Of a DNA stretch of 64,000 nucleotides, positions 43,180 to 50,906 are shown piece by piece. Source of the stretch: Holophaga sp. (GTDB lineage: Bacteria; Acidobacteriota; Holophagae; Holophagales; Holophagaceae); assembly GCA_016715205.1 (NCBI GenBank), contig JADKBC010000004.1:62001-126000 (forward strand), read 5' to 3'. Numbering within the stretch: position 1 is the first letter of the stretch; each line of letters starts with the position of its first letter. A program made the translations under genes and the position numbers. Under the pieces are notes generated by a model, which saw only the letters and a list, made by a program, of their open reading frames with translations, had not been told where the DNA came from and ran no database searches.

Positions 43180-44587
43180 CATCGAGCCGAGCCAGGTGAG
43201 TTTCAATATCAGGGTGCGCCTTTTTTAGGTCATCCACCACGAGCGCCGCACAGGCACGCCAATCCATGGCGGCGAGCTTGAGCCAGTCAGCCTTGGGATC
43301 GGGGCCCGCCAGGGCGTGGTAATAGGTCCACACCGTGGGGCCATGGTCGCGCAGGCTCTGATGGGTGGCCACCACATAGCCTAGTCCCTCGCTCTGTCGG
43401 ATCACGTTATCCCAGGCCAGGGGAAAACCATGCTCCGCAGGGCGGTTGCGCAGCGTCAGATTGGCCACCAGCCAGGGTGTGGCGGCAAAGGCCTCGAAAA
43501 ACGCCTTGCCGCGAGCCTTTTGCAGGGCCGGAACCACCCGGCCAGCCATTTGCACGGGACCCGCAAAAACCACGCGCTTCGCCGCAAATCCCACCGCCCG
43601 GTTCTCCCGGGTGCACCAGGCGGATACCCGGAGGGTGCCATCCTTCTGGGGTTCGACCCGGGTAACCCCATGGCCAGTGCGAACCCGACTTTTGCAGCTA
43701 TTGAATAGATGCCTCACCAGGAAGCCATTGCCCTCGGGCCAGGTCAAGAGCGGGCGGCTTTCCTCGCCGGGCCCCTGTTTGCGGGCGGCAAAATAGAAGA
43801 TCCCGGCCCAGGCACTGGTGGTATCGAGGCGTGAGCCGAAATCATCCCGCACCGCGTAATCGAGCAGCCAGAGCAGCCGTTCGGAGGAAAAGCCCCGCGC
43901 CTCCAACCAGGCCTTGAAGCTGAGCGTATCCAGGGCGCGCACCTCCGGTGCATCGGAACCCAGGGAGCGGGGCAGGGTGAAGGCCTTGCGTCCCTTGGTA
44001 TCCCGCCACAAAGTCCATCGATCAATTTCCTGGAAGAAGGCTCGGTATTGGCGAGCATCCTCGGTGCTCTCTCCCGCATGCAGGTAGAGCCCCTCCCACC
44101 ATTGGCCATGGAAGAAAATGCGCTCGTCCGGGCCGCGCACCAGGTGCTGTTCCGCGAACAGAGGTTCTCCTTTGGCATCGTAGCCCTCGATGACGCCAGC
44201 TTCGTCGAGCAGCTTCACCAGATGGGTTAAGTCCTTGGTGGGCGCGGGCACGTAATGGGCGGCCAAGGGATAGGCACTTACACCATTTTTGCCACTACGA
44301 GAGGTGCCGCCCACCCCGGATTCCAATTCCAGCAGCAGGTAGTTCTTGAAACCCAAACCCTCGAAATGGCGCGCCGCCGATAATCCGGCGATGCCGCCCC
44401 CCACAATAACCACGTCAATGGGTTGAAAAAAGGCTGGTTCAGGCAGGGCACCATCCCGCACGTGGTGCCCCAACTCCAGCGATGGCCCCAGCAATTCGCC
44501 TTCAAAGGGGAACTTTCGGCCACGTTTGCAGGCCAGCCCCGCAAAGGGCAGCGCGGCTGCGGTTGAAAGGATGGTTCGACGTTTCAC
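42980..44587 (-). CDS. FAD-dependent amine-oxidase-like protein with Tat/lipobox-like leader
   Basis: 535 residues from GTG 44587 (another GTG is at 44602). The leader MKRRTILSTAAALPFAGLAC has twin Arg and a lipobox-like LAC, so it should be exported and perhaps lipidated. VVIVGGGIAGLSAARHFEGL binds FAD ADP; VVFAGPVQMAG is the second contact region and the end GVHFAHSDLSGLALFEEAQD the conserved C-terminal FAD site (usually GxxxAG). The fold is that of flavin amine oxidases; no polyamine specificity can be proved. Its start overlaps the upstream spermidine-synthase-like stop (GTGA). Confidence 0.8.
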   Translation of the reverse strand: MKRRTILSTAAALPFAGLACKRGRKFPFEGELLGPSLELGHHVRDGALPEPAFFQPIDVVIVGGGIAGLSAARHFEGLGFKNYLLLELESGVGGTSRSGKNGVSAYPLAAHYVPAPTKDLTHLVKLLDEAGVIEGYDAKGEPLFAEQHLVRGPDERIFFHGQWWEGLYLHAGESTEDARQYRAFFQEIDRWTLWRDTKGRKAFTLPRSLGSDAPEVRALDTLSFKAWLEARGFSSERLLWLLDYAVRDDFGSRLDTTSAWAGIFYFAARKQGPGEESRPLLTWPEGNGFLVRHLFNSCKSRVRTGHGVTRVEPQKDGTLRVSAWCTRENRAVGFAAKRVVFAGPVQMAGRVVPALQKARGKAFFEAFAATPWLVANLTLRNRPAEHGFPLAWDNVIRQSEGLGYVVATHQSLRDHGPTVWTYYHALAGPDPKADWLKLAAMDWRACAALVVDDLKKAHPDIETHLARLDVMRWGHAMIRPRPGLLWSPLLDLARQPFQGVHFAHSDLSGLALFEEAQDHGIRAAEEVMAALQHQP

Positions 44588-46137
44588 GACCAGCGCTTCC
44601 ACTCGCGCGTGTAGAGATGCACCAGTACCTGGTTATCGAGGCGATTAACCTCGGCTGGCACCCGGTCCATATCCTTGGGAAAGGCGAACATGGCGGTCAT
44701 GGCTTCGTCGGACAGATAGCGCAAATCGGGCAAGGTTTGGCGGGGCACATCGAAAGCACGGGGGCTGGCCAGCACGTAGCCCCACACCGCAAAACTGGGC
44801 ACCGCCAGATGATAGGGACGGGTTTGGAAGCCGGCGGCTTCCATGGTGGCGTTGATGCACCAAAAGGATTTGCGCGCCATGAGGGGCGAGGTGCTCTGCA
44901 CACTGACGGCTGCATCGGGCCCCAAGCGTCGCCTCAAGAGCTTGTAGAAACGGGTGGTGTAGAGCTTGCCCAGGGCATAGGCATTGGGGTCGGGGAAATC
45001 CACGAGGGCGATATCGAAGGGCGCTTCCGTTCGGTCTTCGGCCACCCACACCATGGCATCGGCGTTGATCACCTTCACCCGGGGATCCAGCAAAGACTTT
45101 CCGTTGAGTTCCCGCAACAGGGGCATGTGGCTGGCCATGTCGGTCATGGCGGGATCCAGATCCACCAGCACCACCCGTTCGACGCCAGGATGCTTCAAAA
45201 TTTCCCGCACCGCCAAGCCATCGCCACCACCGCACACCAGAATGCGCTTGGCATCGGGCTTCACCGCAAACGCGGGGTGCACCAGGGCTTCGTGGTAGCG
45301 ATATTCGTCGGCGCTGCTGAACTGCAGGTTACCATTGAGGAAGAGCTGGAAACTGCCGCGCCCGCGGGTGAGTACGATGCGCTGGTAAGGCGTGTCCTTG
45401 GCGTAGACGATCTCGTCGGAAAAAATTTCTTCTTCCACCGCCAGGGTGAATTTATGGGCTCCAGCCAGGCCGATCGCCAGCAGGGTGAGCACCACGGCGC
45501 AGCGCATTCGAATCAACCGCAGGGTGCCCAGCTGGGATTTCAGCAAAAAGGTGGACCAGAGGCCCACGGCGGCGTTCAGCAGGCCAAACAGCAGGCTGGT
45601 GCGCACCAGGCCCAGCTTGGGCATGAGCAGCAGGGGGAAGAGCAGGGAGGCGAAGAGGGCGCCGATGTAGTCGAGGGTGAGGACCCCCGCCACCAGGTCC
45701 TTGAAGCGCACCTGGTCCTTGAGGATGCGCATCAGGATGGGAATTTCCAGCCCCACCAACGTGCCCACGGCGAGTACGATGCCGTACAGCGTGGGCCGGA
45801 ACGCATGGGTATGGGCAAAGGCCTGGAACAGGATGGGTGCCGAAAACCCCCCCACCAGGGCCACGGCCAGTTCCAGATCCACAAAGCGCTGCGCAAGGCC
45901 CCGGTGGATGAACTTGGATAGGTACGAACCCAGCCCCATGGCGCTGAGGTAGACCCCAATCACCGTGGAGAATTGCAGCACCGAATCCCCCAGCAGATAA
46001 CTGGCCAGGGTGCCCGCCACTAGTTCGTACACCAGCCCGCAGGCGGCGATCAGGAAAACGCTGATGAAGAGGAGGGAGGCGTTGAGGGGAACGCGTTTCG
46101 CCCCGTCCAGAGACGCGGCGGAATCCACCTCAGCCAT
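44584..46137 (-). CDS. Membrane-embedded spermidine-synthase-like methyltransferase-fold enzyme
   Basis: 517 residues. The first about 220 contain about seven membrane spans (for example LLFISVFLIAACGLVYELVA and GVYLSAMGLGSYLSKFIH); the C-terminal about 290 are the spermidine-synthase domain with the SAM/dcSAM loop VCGGGDGLAVREIL, VVLVDLDPAM, and DIALVDFPDPNAYALGKLYT carrying the catalytic Asp. The membrane-fused form is a distinct branch, often next to DUF350 and DUF4178. No SAM decarboxylase is nearby, so the true substrate is open. Overlaps DUF350 by 8 bases. Confidence 0.85.
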   Translation of the reverse strand: MAEVDSAASLDGAKRVPLNASLLFISVFLIAACGLVYELVAGTLASYLLGDSVLQFSTVIGVYLSAMGLGSYLSKFIHRGLAQRFVDLELAVALVGGFSAPILFQAFAHTHAFRPTLYGIVLAVGTLVGLEIPILMRILKDQVRFKDLVAGVLTLDYIGALFASLLFPLLLMPKLGLVRTSLLFGLLNAAVGLWSTFLLKSQLGTLRLIRMRCAVVLTLLAIGLAGAHKFTLAVEEEIFSDEIVYAKDTPYQRIVLTRGRGSFQLFLNGNLQFSSADEYRYHEALVHPAFAVKPDAKRILVCGGGDGLAVREILKHPGVERVVLVDLDPAMTDMASHMPLLRELNGKSLLDPRVKVINADAMVWVAEDRTEAPFDIALVDFPDPNAYALGKLYTTRFYKLLRRRLGPDAAVSVQSTSPLMARKSFWCINATMEAAGFQTRPYHLAVPSFAVWGYVLASPRAFDVPRQTLPDLRYLSDEAMTAMFAFPKDMDRVPAEVNRLDNQVLVHLYTREWKRWS

Positions 46138-46348
46138 GGATGGCTGCCGCGATGATGATGCTGATGCCCAGGATCAGGCAGCCCAGAACGATGCCCAGGG
46201 AGGTGTTCTGGTCCACTTCGATCTCCTTGCGAAGGGAGAACGGCAGAACCTTGACGAGCACGGCCCACACCAGTCCCAGAATGCCCAAGCCCAGGAAACA
46301 GAACACTGCAGCGGTGGCCACATGGCCCCACAGATCGTAGCCGTTCAT
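46130..46348 (-). CDS. DUF350 small membrane protein
   Basis: 72 residues with two spans (about 8-30 and 50-69) and a polar segment between (LPFSLRKEIEVDQNTSLGIV) with the Glu-Ile-Glu typical of DUF350. It starts at ATG 46348, overlapping the stop of the 59-residue gene by one base (TGATG). A longer frame reaching 46588 is not real. DUF350 proteins often have two copies of this half; this one has a single copy, so a dimer is likely. Confidence 0.85.
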   Translation of the reverse strand: MNGYDLWGHVATAAVFCFLGLGILGLVWAVLVKVLPFSLRKEIEVDQNTSLGIVLGCLILGISIIIAAAIHG

Positions 46349-46527
46349 CACTTGCCTCCTCGGAAACCGTGATTGTGAAGGAAGGTGCGGTAGCCGCCAG
46401 GGGTTTGCCGCACGCTGGGCGGAATATCGGTGCGACGGCGGGAGCCAAAGAATTCTCGCCCGAGGAAGCCATTGGCGCCCACAAGCCCAAAGCCCCCGAT
46501 CAGTGCGAGCAGGTAGAAGATTCGCAT
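46348..46527 (-). CDS. 59-residue protein of unknown function in the DUF350/DUF4178 operon
   Basis: Read directly: ATG 46527, TGA 46348-46350. A hydrophobic N-terminus (MRIFYLLALIGGFGLVGA, signal or anchor) is followed by a basic, Gly-rich tail (REFFGSRRRTDIPPSV then PGGYRTFLHNHGFRGGK). Both ends overlap neighbours by one base (TGATG), strong evidence for translation. The tail GGYR...H..G.RGGK is His/Arg/Gly-rich and looks like a deliberate motif. No named family recognised; may be an anchored peptide acting with DUF350 and DUF4178. Confidence 0.72.
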   Translation of the reverse strand: MRIFYLLALIGGFGLVGANGFLGREFFGSRRRTDIPPSVRQTPGGYRTFLHNHGFRGGK

Positions 46528-48494
46528 CAGTCGCCTCCTCCAGCGCCCTTGTTGGTGTACATGCTTTCCTGCCAGCGGCGGTTTTCAAAGGCCAGGGCCC
46601 GTACGGCGGCCAGGGCCGGAATCAGGAGGATGGCGAGCAGGGCTAGCAGCGGATAAACCCAGCGCATCACGCCCGAGCGGAGCTCCACACTGAAACCGGA
46701 AACGGGCGGTTGCGAGCCATCCCATTGGGGCGCAATGGCCAGTACGTAGTTTCCCGCTGGAAGAGCCGAGAGGTAGACGGTTTCAGTCTGTCCGCCTTCG
46801 GACCAGGGGCCGTCGCTATCGGACCCGTGGTAATAGCTGGTGGCCAACTCGAACAGTTCCGCTGTGCCGGTGTCCTGGTTCACCAGGGAACCCTCCACGC
46901 CGATCCAGTTGTTGATGACCGGTGCCTTCAACTTGACTTCCAGGTTCTTGTGGCCGTCTTCCACTCGAATGACAGGCGAAAAGAACACGGGCTCCTGGGC
47001 GTTTTCAGCGGGTTTGACGCCCGCAGGTAGCTTCGGGAGCCGTTCCGCCAGATTGTAGTTCTCCTGGTACAGCAGCTTTTCTCGGTGGGTGATGCCATTC
47101 CAAAGCAGCACTGCGAACAACAGGGCTAGGGCTGCCAGCATCCATAGCCCCAATTGCCTGGCGCTGGCCCAATGTGGGTTGGGCTGGTTGGATGCGATGC
47201 CCTGGGCTGGGGGTGGATCCCCTTTGAGGGAAAAGGCTTTCCACACTTCCGCTGCGCCCAGATACGTGCTGCGAGACCAGTTCACTTCTTCACCGCCGCC
47301 GGGGTGGCGCTGAATTTCCTGGGCCAGGCTGAAGGGTGCATGGACGAATTCCGCCACGTTGGCGCGCTCGTTTTGTTCTACCCGCCAATAGCACTCGCCG
47401 TAGATGCCCTGGACATAGGCTTCCACATCCTGGAAGCGCTTGTAGGATTCCCCCTGATAAAAGATGGCCTTGTCGTTGGCACCCGTGCGCCTCAGATCAG
47501 CAGCGGAAACGTTCTCCGCCAGGTTCCAATGGCCATCGCTTTCCACCAGCCAGCGGAAGCCATGCTTGGGATCCATCAACAGATACTCGCCCCAGTCGTA
47601 GGTGGTACCTTCAATGACGCAGGCCCGACGCAGGAAGCCCACACAGGTGAGTGGAACCCCGCGCAGGTGGCCTTCGGAGCCAAGAGGGATCCACATGCGC
47701 AGATCAGGCTGTTTCAGGGAGCGAAGGTAAAGCAACTTGCCCGCACTGGCATCGAGCAGGCTGCCGCAACTGGGGCACACCACGCGCTGGGTTTCATCCG
47801 GGGCGCGCAGGGCCAAGGGTGAGGCGCAATGGGGGCAGGGGAGGCTTAGGGCCTTTTTTCGGTCAGATTTAACGGGACTGCCACCCGTGAGCTTGAGATC
47901 TGCGAGATCGACCTGTCGTCCCACGAAAAAGAGCGGAAGCTCTTCCGAAAAATCCAGGGTGGCGAAGGCTCCGTTGGGCCCGCTCAGGTCCGCGAAACGG
48001 TAGTGGCCATCCAATGTCACAGCCCACGGGATTTCTCCTTCGGCGGCCTGCAAGGTGGCTTCGCTGAGCTCTGCCACCACCCAGTGGCCCTGTTCGCCCA
48101 ATTCCAATTTGGCGCCCGCGAAGAGCGCTTCAGAAGGTGGAAGCGATTGTTTCAGGGCTTGGTGAAACGTGAGGTAGGAGCGGCCCTGGGCTTCGGCCAA
48201 CCAGCCCCAGCGGCCGTCGTCGAAGGCCAGGTACCATTCGTCCCAGAACCCGCCCAGGGGATGTTTCAACTGGGTGCGACCCACCACGGTGAAGGTACGC
48301 CCGGCAAACTGGCCGCCCATGCCGCACTGGAGCGTTGAATTGGAATCCACCAATGCAGCCACTTTGCCGATGAGTTGGGGATCGCGATCGGTGCGGGCTG
48401 AAAGCGCGGTGCAGCGCGAACAGACGGCCACCATGGTTCCGGGCCGGAACGAGAGGGGCGCACCGCAGGAGGGGCAATTGGCTTGATAGGACAT
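46527..48494 (-). CDS. Zinc-ribbon, DUF4178-type membrane protein
   Basis: 655 residues. The N-terminus is a zinc ribbon (CPSCGAPLSF, then CSRC) and a second ribbon lies at about 224-250 (CPHCASPLAL, CPSCGSLLDA). Each is followed by a DUF4178-type beta domain (FTVVGRTQLKHPLGGFWDEW and LTCVGFLRRACVIEGTTYDW). Two spans follow: about 445-465, then a beta-rich extracytoplasmic domain, then about 620-640. So it has cytoplasmic sensor-like parts and an outer domain. First gene of the operon; divergent from the asparaginase with 112 bp between. Confidence 0.85.
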   Translation of the reverse strand: MSYQANCPSCGAPLSFRPGTMVAVCSRCTALSARTDRDPQLIGKVAALVDSNSTLQCGMGGQFAGRTFTVVGRTQLKHPLGGFWDEWYLAFDDGRWGWLAEAQGRSYLTFHQALKQSLPPSEALFAGAKLELGEQGHWVVAELSEATLQAAEGEIPWAVTLDGHYRFADLSGPNGAFATLDFSEELPLFFVGRQVDLADLKLTGGSPVKSDRKKALSLPCPHCASPLALRAPDETQRVVCPSCGSLLDASAGKLLYLRSLKQPDLRMWIPLGSEGHLRGVPLTCVGFLRRACVIEGTTYDWGEYLLMDPKHGFRWLVESDGHWNLAENVSAADLRRTGANDKAIFYQGESYKRFQDVEAYVQGIYGECYWRVEQNERANVAEFVHAPFSLAQEIQRHPGGGEEVNWSRSTYLGAAEVWKAFSLKGDPPPAQGIASNQPNPHWASARQLGLWMLAALALLFAVLLWNGITHREKLLYQENYNLAERLPKLPAGVKPAENAQEPVFFSPVIRVEDGHKNLEVKLKAPVINNWIGVEGSLVNQDTGTAELFELATSYYHGSDSDGPWSEGGQTETVYLSALPAGNYVLAIAPQWDGSQPPVSGFSVELRSGVMRWVYPLLALLAILLIPALAAVRALAFENRRWQESMYTNKGAGGGD

Positions 48495-48606
48495 GGCAGG
48501 AATCCGAGACTAGGCCGATGATGCGCCCTCTGGAAGCTTCAGACAAGCGGAAGGCGAGGGTGGATAATCAACTTTGACCACCCCATGGCTTACCGCGGGA
48601 GATCCC

Positions 48607-49725
48607 ATGTCCGACACCTTGAACCGGCGTGAATTCATGGCAGCGAGCGCTGCGGCCTTGGCAGTGGCTGGTGTTCCCCAGACCTTGCAGAACCAGGCCC
48701 CAACCCTCCTGATTCCCAAAGGCCCACGGCCCCTGGTTGTGGCCTCTGCCAATGGCCATCGCTACAAGAACGGAGGCACTGTCACCTGCATCGAGATGGC
48801 CTTTCGAATGATGACGGAAGGCGCTGATGTGCTGGATGCGCTGGTGGCGGGTGTGAACCTGGTGGAACTGGACCCGGAGGAAGTCAGCGTAGGTTACGGT
48901 GGGCTTCCCAATGCCGAAGGGGTCGTGCAGTTGGATGCCTCCTGCATGCACGGCCCCCGAAAACGGGCGGGTGCGGTGGCAGCCCTGGAGGGGGTTCGCA
49001 CGCCTTCTTCTGTGGCCCAGAAGGTCATGGATGAAACGGATCATCATCTGTTGGTGGGTAAAGGCGCGCAGGCCTTTGCGCGCGCCATGGGATTTCCCAT
49101 CGAAGATGACCTGAACACCCCGAAATCCCGCCAGCTTTGGCTGGAATGGAAGCGGCGGGCCGACCCCGGGCATTGGTTGGATCCCCGAAAGCGCGCTGAA
49201 GCTGGTTTCCAGGCGGGTTTGCGGATGGTGGCCGACGGGCTCATCGATCCGGAACATTACTACGGCACCATCAATTGCAACGGGATGAATGCCAAGGGCG
49301 AGATTTGCGGGGTGACCACCACCAGTGGCCTGGCTTGGAAGATTCCCGGGCGGGTTGGTGATTCCCCAGTGCTGGGCGCAGGGCTGTACCTGGCCGATGG
49401 CATTGGCGCGGCGGGTTCCACCGGTCGTGGCGAAGCCAATCTGTACGGCCTTAGCACCTTCTTGATCGTTGAATTGTTGCGGCAGGGGCGCCATCCCAAG
49501 GATGCTGGCATGGAGGCTCTGCGACGCATTGCCGCGAATACCCAGGAAAAGCGGTTACTGGATGAGAAGGGGCGGCCCAACTTCCAGGTGGACTTCTACA
49601 TCCTGAATGCAAGGGGGGAATCCGCCGGGGTTTCGATGTATCCCAGCACCTATTCCGTGTGCACGGAGAATGGTGCCACCACTATGGATACGGCTGCTCT
49701 GCACCAGAACAAGCTTCTCCGCTAG
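48607..49725 (+). CDS. Glycosylasparaginase-type N-terminal-nucleophile amidase
   Basis: 372 residues from ATG 48607 (GGGAGA upstream). Leader MSDTLNRREFMAASAAALAVAG is Tat-like (RREF), so it is exported. The autocleavage region reads HYYGTINCNG, so the nucleophile Thr follows Gly, where the human enzyme has Asp-Thr. After it, GVTTTSGLAWKIPGRVGDSP and GAAGSTGRGE are the conserved glycosylasparaginase motifs. Likely removes GlcNAc-linked Asn or isoaspartyl peptides in the periplasm. Its stop overlaps the aminotransferase stop. Confidence 0.85.
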   Translation: MSDTLNRREFMAASAAALAVAGVPQTLQNQAPTLLIPKGPRPLVVASANGHRYKNGGTVTCIEMAFRMMTEGADVLDALVAGVNLVELDPEEVSVGYGGLPNAEGVVQLDASCMHGPRKRAGAVAALEGVRTPSSVAQKVMDETDHHLLVGKGAQAFARAMGFPIEDDLNTPKSRQLWLEWKRRADPGHWLDPRKRAEAGFQAGLRMVADGLIDPEHYYGTINCNGMNAKGEICGVTTTSGLAWKIPGRVGDSPVLGAGLYLADGIGAAGSTGRGEANLYGLSTFLIVELLRQGRHPKDAGMEALRRIAANTQEKRLLDEKGRPNFQVDFYILNARGESAGVSMYPSTYSVCTENGATTMDTAALHQNKLLR

Positions 49726-50879
49726 ATCCTGGGCAGAATCTTGGCAAGGCCCTCCATGAAGACCGTTTGGGGTGTCAACAGGCTGAGCACCAGGAAGGAA
49801 TCCGAAGGCAGGTCGAAGTAGTGCCCCGGTTGCACGAACACCTTGCACTCACGAAGCAGACGCAAGGCACAGGCCTCATCCGAATCCAGCGCGGGCCGTC
49901 GCAACAGCACGGACCAACCGCCTTCCACGGGTAGCCTGGAGAGGTGTGGATAGGCTGCCAGCATCGCATCCAAAACCGCGAGGTTGGTATTCAAGCGCAC
50001 TCGAATGCCGACCTGCAGGCTTGGGGCCATCTCCAGCAGCGCGGGGGTTGCTGCTTGGGCTGATGCGGAGGCTGAGAGAAATTGATCGGCGATGAAGGTG
50101 AGCGGTTCCAGCAGCGCCGATGCCTTGGCCCCACGGGCCGCAATCCAGCCCAGTTTGATCTGCGGCAGGGCTGCGACTTTAGATAAACCGGACAGCACGA
50201 AGACTGGGCAGGGCGGATTCCGGTCTTCGAAGGCCGTGGGCAGATAATCGGGTGCAGGTTCGAGCGCGTAGTCTGCAAACACCTCATCGACGATCAGGGT
50301 CAACGCACGGCGAGCGCAAAATGCCGTGAGCTCGGCCCATTCATCCCGCGAGAGAAAATGCCCCGTGGGATTATTGGGGTTCACCACCACCACGGCACGG
50401 GTGCGTGGGCCGCACCTTGCCTCCAGCATGCCCAGATCAAGGTGCCAACGATCGGCGAAATAGGCTGGCACCGCCGTGGCCTGAAGTCCTTCCAATCGCG
50501 CCAGCCATTCGAAGAGCGGATAACTGGGTGAAGGCACCAGCAGTTCGTCACCGGGATCGCCCAGCAGTTTGAAGAGCCAGGAATAGGCTTCGGAGGTGGA
50601 GGCCGTGAGTACCAGGTCCTCGGGTTGTACCCCATGGCCATGCCAACCGGCGATGGCCGTTCGCGCGCAAAGGGAACCCGCTGGGTCCGCGGAGTATTGC
50701 AAAACCTCAGGGCCGCTCAACGCTGCCCGAATGGCCTCGGCTGGATAGTCGAACCCGCAGCGGGTTGGATTGGAAACCGTCAAGTCGGACCATGACACCC
50801 CCGCCTCCCGCAACGCATCCAGTTCCGCCGAAAGGGCGTTGGCCTGGAAGTGCTGCGGAAGGCGGGAGGACATGCGCAT
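49722..50879 (-). CDS. Class I/II pyridoxal-phosphate aminotransferase
   Basis: 385 residues from ATG 50879 (alternative TTG/GTG-type starts lie upstream). PLP lysine in VLSGLSKVAALPQIKLGW; NPNNPTGHFLSRDEW and DEVFADYAL are hallmark motifs; the TVSNPTRCGFDYP opening is typical of alanine/valine-type transaminases. Substrate not resolved. Convergent with the asparaginase and 27 bp before the large nuclease stop. Confidence 0.88.
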   Translation of the reverse strand: MRMSSRLPQHFQANALSAELDALREAGVSWSDLTVSNPTRCGFDYPAEAIRAALSGPEVLQYSADPAGSLCARTAIAGWHGHGVQPEDLVLTASTSEAYSWLFKLLGDPGDELLVPSPSYPLFEWLARLEGLQATAVPAYFADRWHLDLGMLEARCGPRTRAVVVVNPNNPTGHFLSRDEWAELTAFCARRALTLIVDEVFADYALEPAPDYLPTAFEDRNPPCPVFVLSGLSKVAALPQIKLGWIAARGAKASALLEPLTFIADQFLSASASAQAATPALLEMAPSLQVGIRVRLNTNLAVLDAMLAAYPHLSRLPVEGGWSVLLRRPALDSDEACALRLLRECKVFVQPGHYFDLPSDSFLVLSLLTPQTVFMEGLAKILPRI

Positions 50880-50906
50880 GGCCCTAGAATGCCAGGGCAA
50901 CGCTGA

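Noticed and set aside
44482..45921. A 479-codon open frame opposite the SpeE-like gene
   Set aside because: Antisense frame of an obvious methyltransferase-fold gene; its product is His/Gln rich with no domain.
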